A DNA stretch of 64,000 nt from Syncephalastrum monosporum B8922 (taxonomy: Eukaryota; Mucoromycota; Mucoromycetes; Mucorales; Syncephalastraceae). Below the pieces are notes generated by a model. It searched no databases. It was not told where the DNA came from and worked only from the letters and a program-made list of their open reading frames with translations. A program made the position numbers and the translations under genes. The stretch is taken from the NCBI GenBank assembly GCA_000697355.1, contig JNEN01001225.1, forward strand, positions 1 to 64,000. Reading direction: 5' to 3'. Below, piece after piece: positions 1 to 10,631 of the stretch (the first letter of the stretch is position 1; each line of letters starts with the position of its first letter).

Positions 1-563
1 GGACGTATCCAGAGAGATGTCTGACACGAAAAAAGCAGTTCAACTCTAATTTCACGATCACCGTCTCTCTGTTGAGCCAAGCCCTCATCCCGACGACATC
101 TAGGCACCCATTGCCTGCCCAGCACACCCGCTGTGCTTAGAATGCGACCCTGCTACTCATGATGATGTCGTATTCACCGAGTTTAAATCTTGGATAATTT
201 CCCATCTGAGTCATAGCAGCGTTGGCATTGTAAGGTGAGTGATATAGACAACATATAGCATATACTTTGCATACTTTGCCAACTTCTTTCTTGTGATTGA
301 TAAATAAACTCTCTTTTCTGTGAACCCATTCATCCTTCTTTTATTACAACCTAAATCCACCCGCATTATGGCTGCTGCGAAACTCTTTGGAGACATACGC
401 TCATGACTTCTATTTACAAAGGACCTGTGTGCATTGGCGGGTGTGCATTACAGCCAGACGAACGCTCCCTGACAGCGAACACTCTTGTCGTTGGCAGTGC
501 GACGACGTGTATCAGCTCAGTTGCGACGGTTGAAATGTTGTAACAGGTGAGATATGCTATATA
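1..563 (-). repeat. Left arm of a ~560 bp inverted repeat
   Basis: This segment is the reverse complement of 9113-9668. The match runs from the first base of the window (the repeat may extend further left) to about 563. The two arms look almost identical. I see one base change (left copy near 444) and one divergent patch around 80-105, where the left arm is about 7 bases longer. A short ORF of 61 codons is identical in both arms, but nothing suggests it is coding. I see no transposase and no clear TG...CA ends with a target duplication, so the class is unresolved: solo LTR, dispersed non-autonomous repeat or segmental duplication. Confidence 0.85.
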
Positions 564-777
564 CGACCGCTTGTTGTCTACTTTCCCTGTCGTGTTCTCC
601 TTATGAAGATGTGCCATAAGAATAAGGATGATACTATATGCGTAGACTATTCTGGTCTCCTTGACCGATGGCAACCTCAGAGGAATGGTTATCTGAGTAT
701 AGGTTCAAATATTTTATCTCTGATTTGCAGCAGAAATTTTCACGTTTGCCTTGACTTTGACAGTGAATTCATGACCC

Positions 778-2614
778 ATGGGAGACGCGTTTCTGTCCTC
801 CTGCTATGGAGATGAAGGCGCAAGGTTAATCTTGTCCAATTTCTCTCTCTCTTCCGTCCCTTCCTTCCATTGCGTATACTAATGTCTGAGTAGACTTGCG
901 CAGTTGTTTTCGCTTGCCTTTAGCGATTCGTCTTCCACCATTCCTGTCACTACCATTTTATTAACGGGCGATACCGGTACAGGTACGCGATCGCCTGTAG
1001 ATCGACCGTAAAAATAGACACTGGGACTCATGAAGTTTCGTGAAGGTAAATCGGCTGCAATCGCCCGTTTGGCCAGCGAGCACGGTCTCCAGGTATATTC
1101 AAGAAGCACTTGGATATTTTAATATATGCAAAACTGAACCAGAATAGATTTTTGAAGCAAGCCTCGGCACACTTTCGGCTGAAAACGAAGGCCAGCTCGG
1201 CAAAGGCTTTGAGAAACTTGTCTGGAGAGCATTAGAGAACGAAAAGAGTCTGAGTATGTGTACTAGATAAGGCCGTTCTACTGAGAAACTAAGGCGCCTT
1301 GACAGTCGTCATTGATGACCTTGACTTGATTTGTCCGCAGAAAGGAGAGACACAAGAATCAGGGTTTGAGCTTGCTCTTCACCAGTGCCTGGCGCGACAT
1401 CCATCACTTGTCATGGTAAGAGTCATCGTCTTTCTCGGTTCGCTGTCTTAAAACGGATTCAGGTAGCTACAAGCAGACACCCCAGCACCATCGCAAACCA
1501 GGTGCGTGTCCTCTTTCAAGACGAGATCGCATTCCAGATACCCACACCTGCAGAGAGATTGGCGCTGTTAAGGGACATGGCTACGAAACTGCAGGATGAT
1601 TACGTTGACTGGGATAGTGTCAACAGACAGGCCCATGGCTTTGTCGCAGCTGATCTCGCACGGTGGTGCGGACTCGCTCAAGAGAGAGCGCTGGAAAAGA
1701 ATCACCCACGTAAAGCAACACGTCTTTAGTATAGTACGTCACGGTTGATTCAGCTTCTCTTCATAGTTTCCACCACAGACTTTGAGGCTACACGTCAACG
1801 GATGCGAGTAAGCGCACTTCAGAGCTATGCAGCTGCAGAAAAACCTGAACCAGTGCGGTGGACGGATATTGGCGGTCTTGAGGAAGCCAAGCGGGCATTG
1901 GAAGAATCCACCGTCTGGGTGTACCGACATGCAGATGCTTATAAGCGGCTGGGGGTGACTCCTCCCAAAGGCGTGTTGCTCCACGGCCCACCCGGAACTG
2001 GTAAGACAATGCTCGCCAAGGCGGTCGCGACGGAATCTTCGGCGAATTTTATGGCTATCAGCATCCCAGACCTCATCAAGAGCCACGTCGGCGAGTCTGA
2101 GAAGGCGGTCGTTTCCATCTTTAACACCGCACGTCGCTGCAGTCCGTGTGTCGTGTTCTTTGACGAACTGGAAGCGATCTTCAGCTCACGCGAGACAGCG
2201 AGTGATACGGGCAAGAAGCTTATCTCGCAGTTCTTGCTCGAGACGGACAAGGCTGAGCCAGGTGTCATTTTGCTTGGTGCCACAAACCATCCGGATGTGA
2301 TCGATCCCTCCATCTTGCGGCCAGGACGACTGGATCGGCTCGTGTACGTCGGCCCGCCGGGCGAAGCAGAGCGGCGCGCCATATTGGATATCCTCGGTAG
2401 GAAGACTAAGCTCGGTGTAGTCGACTTGGATAGCGTGGCGGCCAAGACGGCAGGGTGTACCGGCGCTGACCTCAAAGCCATCCTTCGTAAGGCAGGTCTT
2501 TTGGCCCTGAAAAGGGTTGACCTGACCATGAAGCTGCCGTCACTCGTAATTGAACAGCAAGACCTCGACGCAGCTATGCACGAAGTCATGCCCTCATTGA
2601 AGGGAACTATGTAA
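778..2614 (+). CDS. Tandem AAA+ ATPase, Afg2/SPATA5L1-like, lacking the usual N-domain
   Basis: Seven exons fit in phase (778-824, 894-982, 1046-1092, 1148-1253, 1306-1415, 1463-1709, 1767-2614), giving 497 aa. D1 is degenerate: Walker A GDTGTGKS (about residues 40-47), interrupted by an intron inside the motif, and a Walker B-like VIDDLD with Asp where the catalytic Glu is expected. D2 is canonical: WTDIGG entry, GPPGTGKT (about 288-295), FFDELE, sensor GATNHPD and arginine finger RPGRLDR. Afg2/SPATA5 family ATPases remodel pre-60S ribosomes, but members are usually about 750 aa with an N-terminal substrate domain. Here the first in-frame ATG lies only ~215 bp from the repeat arm, with an in-frame stop just upstream. 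The N-domain is either absent or was lost. A Pex1/Pex6-like assignment is a less likely alternative. Confidence 0.75.
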
Positions 2615-2791
2615 ACGAGATATTTATATATCTCAAAAGTATACGATGCATATACAACTGGAAATAAAAGTTAGGAAAGGGTCATCTCACATAGTCCAAA
2701 TTGATAAATCACAATGTGAAAGGAGGGCGGAGCCAGGCAAACGCGCGTGCATGACGAATCCGATTTACTGCTCTTTTTTTTTTTTGCGCTT

Positions 2792-4002
2792 ATGGATCTC
2801 GTACCCGACATTCTCTTTGAAAAGGTGTGTTCATCACTCCCTCCATCTTCCAGATTCCAACAGGGCAACCAATTTAAACGTCTGTTTCTGTAAGCAAGAA
2901 GGCAATCTCTGCGCACAGCATGCTCTCAAGTAAGGCAATCAGCTCTCGTTTATTAATATCCGCTTGATTAACACGACTATCGTGTATGGTAGTGCCTTGC
3001 TCCAGGGTACCTTCAGCCAGTAACAAGCACAGATATCTTCTAACATTATAAGGGGAAATCAGGTAGCTATTTCTCGGCCGTAGATCTGGCCACGTTGGGC
3101 CAGCAGTTGGACGACCAGGAACGCGCGATGATGGCGAATCAAGGACAGCAATATCAAGGCCACAACTATGACGACTCGGGCTATTTCTCGATTCAGGTAC
3201 AAGTCGCTCATAGATTGGGTTGGCATGGCCGACTGATAGGGAGTGAGTAGGTCATCCAGAATGCTCTGTCTGTATGGAACCTGGAGCTCGTGCCGTGGCA
3301 GTCAGAGGAAGCAAAACAAGCGCGTTTGCATCCCGAGTACGTTTTACCAAAATGTGCTCATTTTAATGCAAATGGAATTGAAACTTATTCAATATGTAGG
3401 CAAGAAGCGGCCTATATCTGCAATCTTGACCATCATTGGTAGGCAGCACGGCTAAATACTCTTTTTCATAAGCTTACCCAGCCGACGACGGACAAGGTTC
3501 ACCCTGCGCAAATTCACCGTTCCTTGGCGATGGTATAACCTCAATTCAACACAGGAAGCGCCCTCGTATCTGGGTGAGACATACCTTGGCATGCTTTTGC
3601 AGCAAATTCAGAGCGATAGTGAGTGATTCTTGTATTGACACGAAGAGCGCGCATATGTATGTGACACAGTAGTATGGCAATGCTAATGCAAGTGCACTAG
3701 ACTATTCCATCTTTGTCGTGAGGGGTTCACTTCCAGTATCACCGGCGGACGACCGTGCGTTAATGCTACCTCATCCTAACCACACCGCCCAGCAGAAGGA
3801 GCAAGATGCTGCATTTGGAGGAAAAGGATACAGCCTAACTGGCAGTAATGATAATAATTATGCAGAAGACGAAGAAAACGATGAAGAAGTCATGCTAGCA
3901 AGGGCCATTGAAGCCAGCCTTCAGAAACCGGCTCGTGAAGAGACCTCTCTGGGCCCAATAGAAGAGATGCGTCGAAAGAGACTTGCACGTTTTGGGAATT
4001 AG
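2792..4002 (+). CDS. Josephin-domain deubiquitinase, ataxin-3-like
   Basis: Eight exons (2792-2824, 2895-2929, 2993-3019, 3067-3196, 3251-3336, 3400-3438, 3497-3618, 3701-4002) join in phase to 257 aa. The Josephin domain spans about residues 1-170. The catalytic Cys is C17 in QEGNLCAQH, the His is H116 in DHHWFTLR and the Asn is N131 in WYNLNS, so the triad is intact. A single ubiquitin-interacting motif (DEEVMLARAIEASLQ) lies in the acidic C-terminal part, with no polyglutamine tract. Ataxin-3 enzymes trim ubiquitin chains and act with the Cdc48/p97 system. The AAA ATPase next door is of a related class, which may be coincidence. The gene lies 177 bp after the ATPase stop on the same strand. 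Confidence 0.9.
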
Positions 4003-4139
4003 ATAGATGCCAGGAGTGAATCATGGGTTTATTAAACAAAACAGAAGGAGGAGAACAGAAGAAGAACAGATAAAGTCAAGAACCCATGATGGCGAATGGT
4101 TGTCATGTGTAGGATGTGTCATGCAAAAGAGTGGCGTAC

Positions 4140-4385
4140 TTAGTGGACGACGGTGTTGCTGGAAGACTGCGAGTTGTCGTTGAGGATGCCACCAGCGAGA
4201 GCGTTGTTCAAGATGCCTGAGGTAGAGCCCTTGTTGTTGTTGCCACCAATAACGACATTGTCACCGCCGTGGTGACCGTGGTCATGGTCGTGGTCGCCGT
4301 GATCATGGTTGGGCTTGTGGCAAGGAATAGCCGTGGCAACGACGGCGAAGGCGGCGAAGAGAGCAGCAAAGTGAGCGAACTTCAT
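4140..4385 (-). CDS. Small secreted His/Asp/Gly-rich protein
   Basis: Single exon, 81 aa. The N-terminus MKFAHFAALFAAFAVVATA reads as a signal peptide with a short hydrophobic core, cleaved near residue 19. A dense His/Asp/Gly run (HDHGDHDHDHGHH) follows, then a Gly/Asn/Ser-rich tail ending in VVH. The His-Asp run is a plausible divalent-metal binding site (Ni, Zn or Cu). I recognise no family. The start at 4385 is chosen over an upstream in-frame Met (4454) because it gives a clean signal peptide. A TATA-like box on the same strand ~80 bp upstream supports a discrete promoter. The next gene on this strand is a ferric reductase, so a metal-handling role is possible (inference). Confidence 0.75.
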   Translation of the reverse strand: MKFAHFAALFAAFAVVATAIPCHKPNHDHGDHDHDHGHHGGDNVVIGGNNNKGSTSGILNNALAGGILNDNSQSSSNTVVH

Positions 4386-4463
4386 AGTTATTAAAAGAGG
4401 GCGAGAGGAGAAGAGAGGGAGAGTAGCTGGATGAGTGATAGCTTTTCGACCCAAGGTCGAGTA

Positions 4464-4471
4464 CTTTTATA
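4464..4471 (-). promoter_or_regulatory. TATA box of the secreted His-rich gene
   Basis: Read on the minus strand this is TATAAAAG, about 80 bp upstream of the ATG at 4385. The position is reasonable for a fungal TATA element with a short 5' UTR and suggests an inducible or strongly transcribed gene. Confidence 0.55.
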
Positions 4472-6611
4472 CCTTTGGCGTATGGGCAGGAGAAATTTCA
4501 CGGAAAGGCTCTTTACGCGGGCGCGCACGATCAAGCCTTACCCCCTTCTTCACAAGGGGCTTCTGGTTTTTTTATTCTCGGCTCTCGCCTTTTCTGAGCT
4601 AAAAGGCCATGTTTGTCCTTTCATGGTAATAGCAAGGATGGCTAATAATATCGCTGTGCTGAGCTTCATCTTACAACTATGGTGATGATAGACGGTACTA
4701 AACTTGCTTTGTGGCCCGAAAATAGGCATGATGACAATAAACCCGTTGCGCGCTGAACACTTTCACGTATCATGTTAAAAAAAGGGGAACACGCGACGCA
4801 AATATAAAGTTCGAGGAGACATCGCGACTATAATGGGCATCACATCGTGTGCCTATACAGATAGGTCTCCTTGTTCGCCATCAACGGAAAGTCAAACCCC
4901 CTTGTTTGCCCTTCTGCAGAGAAAAAGACCTCGCAAGGGCCATTCCCGTTTTTCTTTAAGGTAAACCCCCGGAATTTTTTGTTTTTTTTTTTTGGAGCTT
5001 GATACTGAAGACTCAGATGGCACAATTCCCCGCATCTGGTTCTCGGGAAAGAAGGGGAAGGGGGTATCTGTGTATCAACCTCGATAAATGGTATTTGACA
5101 ATTGGACGTGGCAATGCTGAGGGAGGTTTCGTTTTTTTTTGCTTTCAGCGTCTCATGATTGAGGGACGGGAGTATCCTTTCATATACCGGGATTATGGGT
5201 CCATCGGGGCGACCTTCATCCTGCCAACAAAGAGCACTTGGTATGCCAGATCTATACCAAAATAAATGAAGTGGCGCATTAAAAATGAGTTTCTTGGGAT
5301 GTTTCGTACGGCTATAGAAGACAATCAAATCAATTAGACACAAAAATAACCAGCATCATGTGTATTCCATGATAAAAAAAGGATGCCCTCCTAAGGAATG
5401 AACATCCAATAGACCGTCTCTCTCTCTTACTCTATTATTTTCACCAGAGGAGTGTGGCCCTAACGTTCTTTGTCTCAGGTCCAGACCAAGCCTATCTTTA
5501 GTTCGGATTTTGCTCGCCAAATATCATCATCGTTTGCAGACGCCCATCAGCCAGATTTATCTCTCAACACTCCTGAGACTATTATTATTCGTATTTAATG
5601 TCTACTTTCGTTCATCTATTCATTTGTTCTTCCATAGTATACAGGAGGAAGCGACTGCAAGATACTTGTCAATAAACTACTCCCAAGATGACAACAGCCA
5701 AGAAAAGCTCAGACTACCAAAGAAAGAACCAAAGAGCAAAACTCAGGAAAATTATGCTCAGAGACAGCCGCGAGCCCATTGCAGGCTACGCCGACGACGC
5801 GCTTTAGCATAATGTAGCTGTGAGACATGTTCGTCATGCTATCTGGCAGGTTTTTAATTGGAAGACACTAAAAAGAGAGAAATGCGGAACAACTCCGGGA
5901 TTTTCTTTTTACTCCTGATTCGTGTTTGCGCGAATGATAACAAAAAAGAAACTTGATCATCCGCATAGCTGGTAGCGCCATGTCGCCGTACCGTACCTGC
6001 ATTGTAGGACGGTCTTGCAATTCAAGTCAGCTCTTGCCCATCCAAGAGTTGCTGCACACTAACCCTGAACGTTTTCGAACGAATAATGCATCAATGTCGC
6101 CTATGCACGCCAGGTAAATGGGACAATCCTGCGCCATGTATTGCAGTACAGCATTCCTGTTTCATCGGCAGCATAAAAACGGAGCTCAACTCTTCAAGGT
6201 GGTGCAAGTTATTGGTCATGGACGATGAAGGAGGAAAATAATAGGAGCAAACTACCCATTATTTATGTTATACCGACAGCATACACCGCTGTCAGAAAGT
6301 TGCACAACCAGAGGTAGTAAGGCTTACCAAGGGGCTGGATCTTTGAAGCCTCGAATGAAACTCGTTTCTTTTTTTTTTTCCTGGATGGTTTGACACACGT
6401 TACCAATGGAATACCGTATTTTTAATCTATCGGGATCGAGGATTCCTCATTATTTTGTACTATGCGGATCCATATGGACAAGCATGCCACATACATAAAG
6501 AAGTACTGGTACACCGCATTTAAGACTGGTTATAGGCTATAGTGAGAATGAGCTATGCATAGAAAAAGATATGTATATGTATGTTGATATTGTGACACGA
6601 TGTTCAGGTAA
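4472..6611. other. 2.1 kb intergenic region without a clear gene
   Basis: It lies between the secreted His-rich gene and the 3' end of the ferric reductase. ORFs on both strands (for example 4840-5343 minus) show no recognisable motifs and have low-complexity composition. The only item worth noting is a 39-codon ORF at 5688-5807, listed separately. Confidence 0.5.
5688..5807 (+). CDS. Possible 39-aa small ORF
   Basis: The ATG sits in a good fungal context (CCCAAG before ATGA). The peptide is strongly basic at the start (MTTAKKSSDYQRKNQRAKL), then ends in a less charged stretch (REPIAGYADDAL). Past the TAG stop the frame stays open for about 43 more codons. No family is recognised. The evidence is composition and start context only, so this could be chance. 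Confidence 0.2.
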   Translation: MTTAKKSSDYQRKNQRAKLRKIMLRDSREPIAGYADDAL

Positions 6612-8570
6612 CTAAAACTCAAATTGCTCTGATCGAAAAGCCCAATAGGTATGTTGATTACTAAATGCCGAGCTGCGGACGATATTGCCACAGACACGCG
6701 CTGTGTCCCTATGTGCGCATACACCCAAAGCGTGCCGAGAACCCGCAGACTGCGTGCGAATGCGGCCAAGGAGCTTGTGATAATCTGGTCGGCCTTTCCG
6801 CACTTGGAAGATACCGTCGAGCAACTGCCCAGCCTCAGGTCCCTGCTGCTCCTGTCGTGTCAAAAAAACCTGGATATGGAAGCGCATATCACGGGCAAGG
6901 ACTGCGGCCTGTTTGAACTCGTCCCGGAAGGCATGCAAGATGTCTGTTTTCGGACGAATCAGAGTAATGGCCTAGACCCACAAATTAAATTTACCTTTCT
7001 TTCGGATACTCCACAAACAAAAGAGACGCTTGGTCTTGATCTCATGTTGCCTTTGTACGAGGTCCTGAAGCACAGCAATCCAAGGGGTGATACCAATGCC
7101 TTCCGCAACCAGTACCACGACATCAAAGTCGCCATATGTGCGACCCGCAAGGTCGATGCCAGGCTGGCCCATAGGTGGACTCAGACGTAGTGTTGGCCCC
7201 TTAATTTGGTCATCTACACTGCGGGCCAACATGGCGGCTTGACTATGCAGTAATGCGGTGTCTTTTCCGGCTGCACGTATGTAAAAGGTGAGTTGCGCGT
7301 GGCCGGCTGTCGCGAGCGGGGCTGCTTCTTCGGGGTCTCGAGCTGCCAATTCGTCGGCAGAACCGAGCTCAGCGGTCTTGTTTCCTATGGATGGATAAAT
7401 ACGATGCCACACTTGAAACGAGCGCGATCACATACTGATGTAGTCCACGCGGCTGATCGAAAATGGGTGGGGGCTGAGACGGCTCCCCAGTGCTGAAGAT
7501 GACCACGACAGAAAGACGAATTGGCCGGGCGTCACGGTAGCAAAAAGTGTGGTGTGCAGCGGCTGAACTTGAAGTCGGATGATTTTACCGGGCAAGATAT
7601 CCAGAGCCACTGGCACCACTGGCTTCGCATGGCGCATGTATAGCCATTGGTCAACGAGCCAAACGCCTCCTACGCCCGCGTAAAAGGCAATAAAAGCCCA
7701 GTGATGCAGGGCACCCACTGTGGCAAGAACCAAAAAGGCGACGAGGTGTGAGACACGAAAGAAACGGTAGGAGAGCGAGCGCACAAGTGGATGGGCACCC
7801 AGCACGAGGACAAGTGCAGAGACGACCATCATGAACCCGGTTGTGTAGTGCACACCCGAGGTCAAGGTGCGCAGGACGTCATAGTCCTGTCGTGGGTAAT
7901 TGCGCAACAGTTGAAAACAGGCATGGTAAAGAGCGAATAACGCACCAAGCTGTCCAAGATACGCATGCCATGCGACGGTCATGTCGAACCCAAAACCGGC
8001 AAGGACGGGTGCGTGCCGGACCGATAGAAACACGGCCGCACCAAGATTGACGACGGCCAGTTGAGCACTTCGATTGGCGTATTCTTGGAAATAGAGATCG
8101 CGTATGACGCCAGTATCATGCGTTTCGTAACCCAGGACGCGATCACGCAGAATGAGGTGGATAACATTGAGCAGCACGAGGGCGAGGATGGACAGGAGAC
8201 GGGCGAGTGAAAAGGAGCAGACGAGGACATTCATCTCGTACTGCAACCAGCGCCGCAAACGAGCATAGCCAGGCTTGATCGCTTTATCGGACGCCTTTTG
8301 ACGCGCCCATCCACGACGACACAGCCATGCGTAAACCATGGCGCTACAATAGACGAGACCGAGCGATAAGGTGTAAACGTAAAAGGTGGTGTAATCTCGG
8401 GTATATTGGAGGGGCAGATCATCTCGATACGGTTCAAGCAGGTCAGGGCCAGCATGGGTCTTATTGAGTGAAAAGGAAAGCCGGATATAGGACGTGGCTT
8501 GCAGGCCAACCACAATCAAAAAGAGAGCGATTGTGGTCCACCAGAATGAACGTCTGTTAAAAAGGCCCAT
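6612..8570 (-). CDS. Ferric/cupric reductase, FRE family (transmembrane flavocytochrome)
   Basis: Three exons (8570-7436, 7384-6995, 6943-6612), split by two 51 bp introns, encode 618 aa. The N-terminal half holds several membrane segments. Two heme-coordinating pairs have His-X13-His spacing: H202/H216 and H275/H289. The FAD-binding motif HPFSISR ends exon 1, the NADPH-binding GIGITP loop lies in exon 2, and a C-terminal VCGN motif is in exon 3. The family moves electrons from cytosolic NADPH across the plasma membrane to reduce external Fe3+ or Cu2+ before uptake. The length is typical. It shares strand and neighbourhood with the secreted His-rich protein, inside the inverted-repeat bracket. 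Confidence 0.92.
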
Positions 8571-9112
8571 TCGCTGTGAGGTGGATCATGGAAGGGCAAC
8601 AGGCGGAAAGTGCGGACTTGTTCGCCATTTGCCTATTTTGCGGGGAAGCAATGGCAACATTTGCGCCCTTTGCTCCCTTATAGGCCCCGTACCACATGAG
8701 ACGAGAGTTAGACATCTATAACATGAGCTCAGCGCTCAAGTACATGTATACATGAGGGATCAATAACACCTTCATGGATTTAGAAGAGTTTATCCGTTTG
8801 GTATTTATGCATCTATTAGAGCGTCTGAAAGTCACTGGTTACACAGGGGCGAAGTGATACAGATGTATCGGCCTCGAGCTCGACAGGACCTGAAAGAGAA
8901 AAGAGACATCGGCTGCTGCTGCATAGACGTGATCAGTGAAGTGGCGAGACGATCAAATACGTGTTTGTCAAGAACTGCTACTGAAACCCCCAAGAAGAGG
9001 CAAACGTCACGAAAGTTCGTTGAGAGCTGTAAAGACTATTGATAATACTGCCACTTGAATGAAGAGAGCCACTCACTCACTTTTTATCTGCAAAAATCAA
9101 GACAAGCAGCGC
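8571..9112. other. Upstream region of the ferric reductase
   Basis: About 540 bp between the ferric reductase start and the right repeat arm. It presumably carries the reductase promoter. I see no convincing ORF and did not identify a specific iron-regulatory element. Confidence 0.4.
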
Positions 9113-9668
9113 TATATAGCATATCTCACCTGTTACAACATTTCAACCGTCGCAACTGAGCTGATACACGTCGTCGCACTGCCAACGACAAGAGTGTTCG
9201 CTGTCAGGGAGCGTTCGTCTGGCTGTAATGCACCCCCGCCAATGCACACAGGTCCTTTGTAAATAGAAGTCATGAGCGTATGTCTCCAAAGAGTTTCGCA
9301 GCAGCCATAATGCGGGTGGATTTAGGTTGTAATAAAAGAAGGATGAATGGGTTCACAGAAAAGAGAGTTTATTTATCAATCACAAGAAAGAAGTTGGCAA
9401 AGTATGCAAAGTATATGCTATATGTTGTCTATATCACTCACCTTACAATGCCAACGCTGCTATGACTCAGATGGGAAATTATCCAAGATTTAAACTCGGT
9501 GAATACGACATCATCATGAGTAGCAGGGTCGCATTCTAAGCACAGCGGGTGTGCTGGGCAGGCAATGGGTGCCAGTGGGTGGGTGGGCTTGGCTCAACAG
9601 AGAGACGGTGATCGTGAAATTAGAGTTGAACTGCTTTTTTCGTGTCAGACATCTCTCTGGATACGTCC
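9113..9668 (+). repeat. Right arm of the ~560 bp inverted repeat
   Basis: Reverse-complement partner of 1-563. The match starts near TATATAGCATATC at 9113 and runs to 9668, the base that pairs with position 1, so the outer end may be cut by the window on the left side. Internal AT-rich stretches include AATAAAA and TTTATTTAT motifs, which would suit an LTR or a UTR-like sequence. The flanks beyond 9668 cannot be compared with the left copy, so target-site duplications cannot be tested here. Confidence 0.85.
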
Positions 9669-10631
9669 ATCCTGGTGCTGCTGCGCAGCAAACTACAAAA
9701 AAGAAAGATAAAGGAAAAAGGACGTGTCTGCCGCAGCACTTTATTTATTTACTCACGGTTTGTGGCTTAATTCTGAACCAGTGCTGTGGGTGCGCTCTGC
9801 TTTAGGCAGAATGGATAAAAGGGTAGAGTCATGCCTGGACGACGGTGTGTCCAAGATGCTGAGCAGTGTGTCAGGAAGGAAGAAGGCACTTTTGACGCTC
9901 TTCAGCCAGGTGGGCGACTCACGGCAAACATCATGCATGAGATCGCCATTGTTGTCCTGAGTTTCTTTACTAGAAAAGTGAGCTGCCTCACTGCCTCAAC
10001 GCTGTGTATTTCCGCATTGAGCTGCTTTCTGTGTAGTCTAAGAAGGTTCTGTGAATCAGTTACAAACGGAGTCCTCGACTTCCAGTGCCCAGGCAACGTT
10101 ATGTATTTCTTAGTAGACTGCCGCCATTTTGGCATGGACTCAGCACCTGAGGATGAGCATAGACACTGTAATACAGTACTTTGGCATAGTATTGGGAAGA
10201 ATGAATGAATGCAATAGAGCATAGACACGAGGGTCTTTCGCAAGGTACCATTTCGCGAGATGAACAGCTGTTTCACGTCAATTATGCGTGCGGAGCTGCG
10301 GAGTGCAAGTCAAGATGCCAGCGCCTTTGTCTCGCTTTAGGTACTTTGGCTAAGCATTGGTACGTTCACAGATTATTGGTATAAATTCCGTAACTTCCCG
10401 TAACTTATCCTCAACACTGTTCGTTATATGGTCATTATTACTCCTCGTGGTTTTCTTTATTACAAGAGATGCATTCTCATCTTATTCTTTTACTACCTTT
10501 TCTCTTTCTGGGACAAGCCAGTGACATCTCTGTGGTTTGACCGGTGCCCTTACAAATTCGACGCATTGAAATATCAATCTTGGTGTCCCAAAAGCTTCAG
10601 ATATACGCGCACCAACCACGACCTTGAACAT
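9669..10631. other. Non-coding stretch after the right repeat
   Basis: ORFs of up to about 125 codons occur on both strands (for example 9831-10208 plus and 9902-10276 minus), but they overlap each other and have no recognisable motif or supporting splice structure. I see no gene here. Confidence 0.4.

Noticed and set aside
211..396. 61-codon ORF, identical in both repeat arms (also 9280-9465), as a possible repeat-encoded peptide
   Set aside because: Identity follows from the near-identity of the whole repeat, including non-coding parts. No motif or promoter, and no codon-level conservation can be shown from two copies.
4840..5343. 167-codon minus-strand ORF in the gap before the ferric reductase
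   Set aside because: It overlaps plus-strand ORFs, contains homopolymer-coded Lys runs, and has no recognisable motif, good start context or splice partner.
1..9668. The bracketed 8.5 kb block as one large DNA transposon with ~560 bp terminal inverted repeats
   Set aside because: No transposase or other mobility gene lies between the arms and all recognised genes are ordinary host genes. Two inverted copies of a dispersed repeat, or a rearrangement, are simpler.
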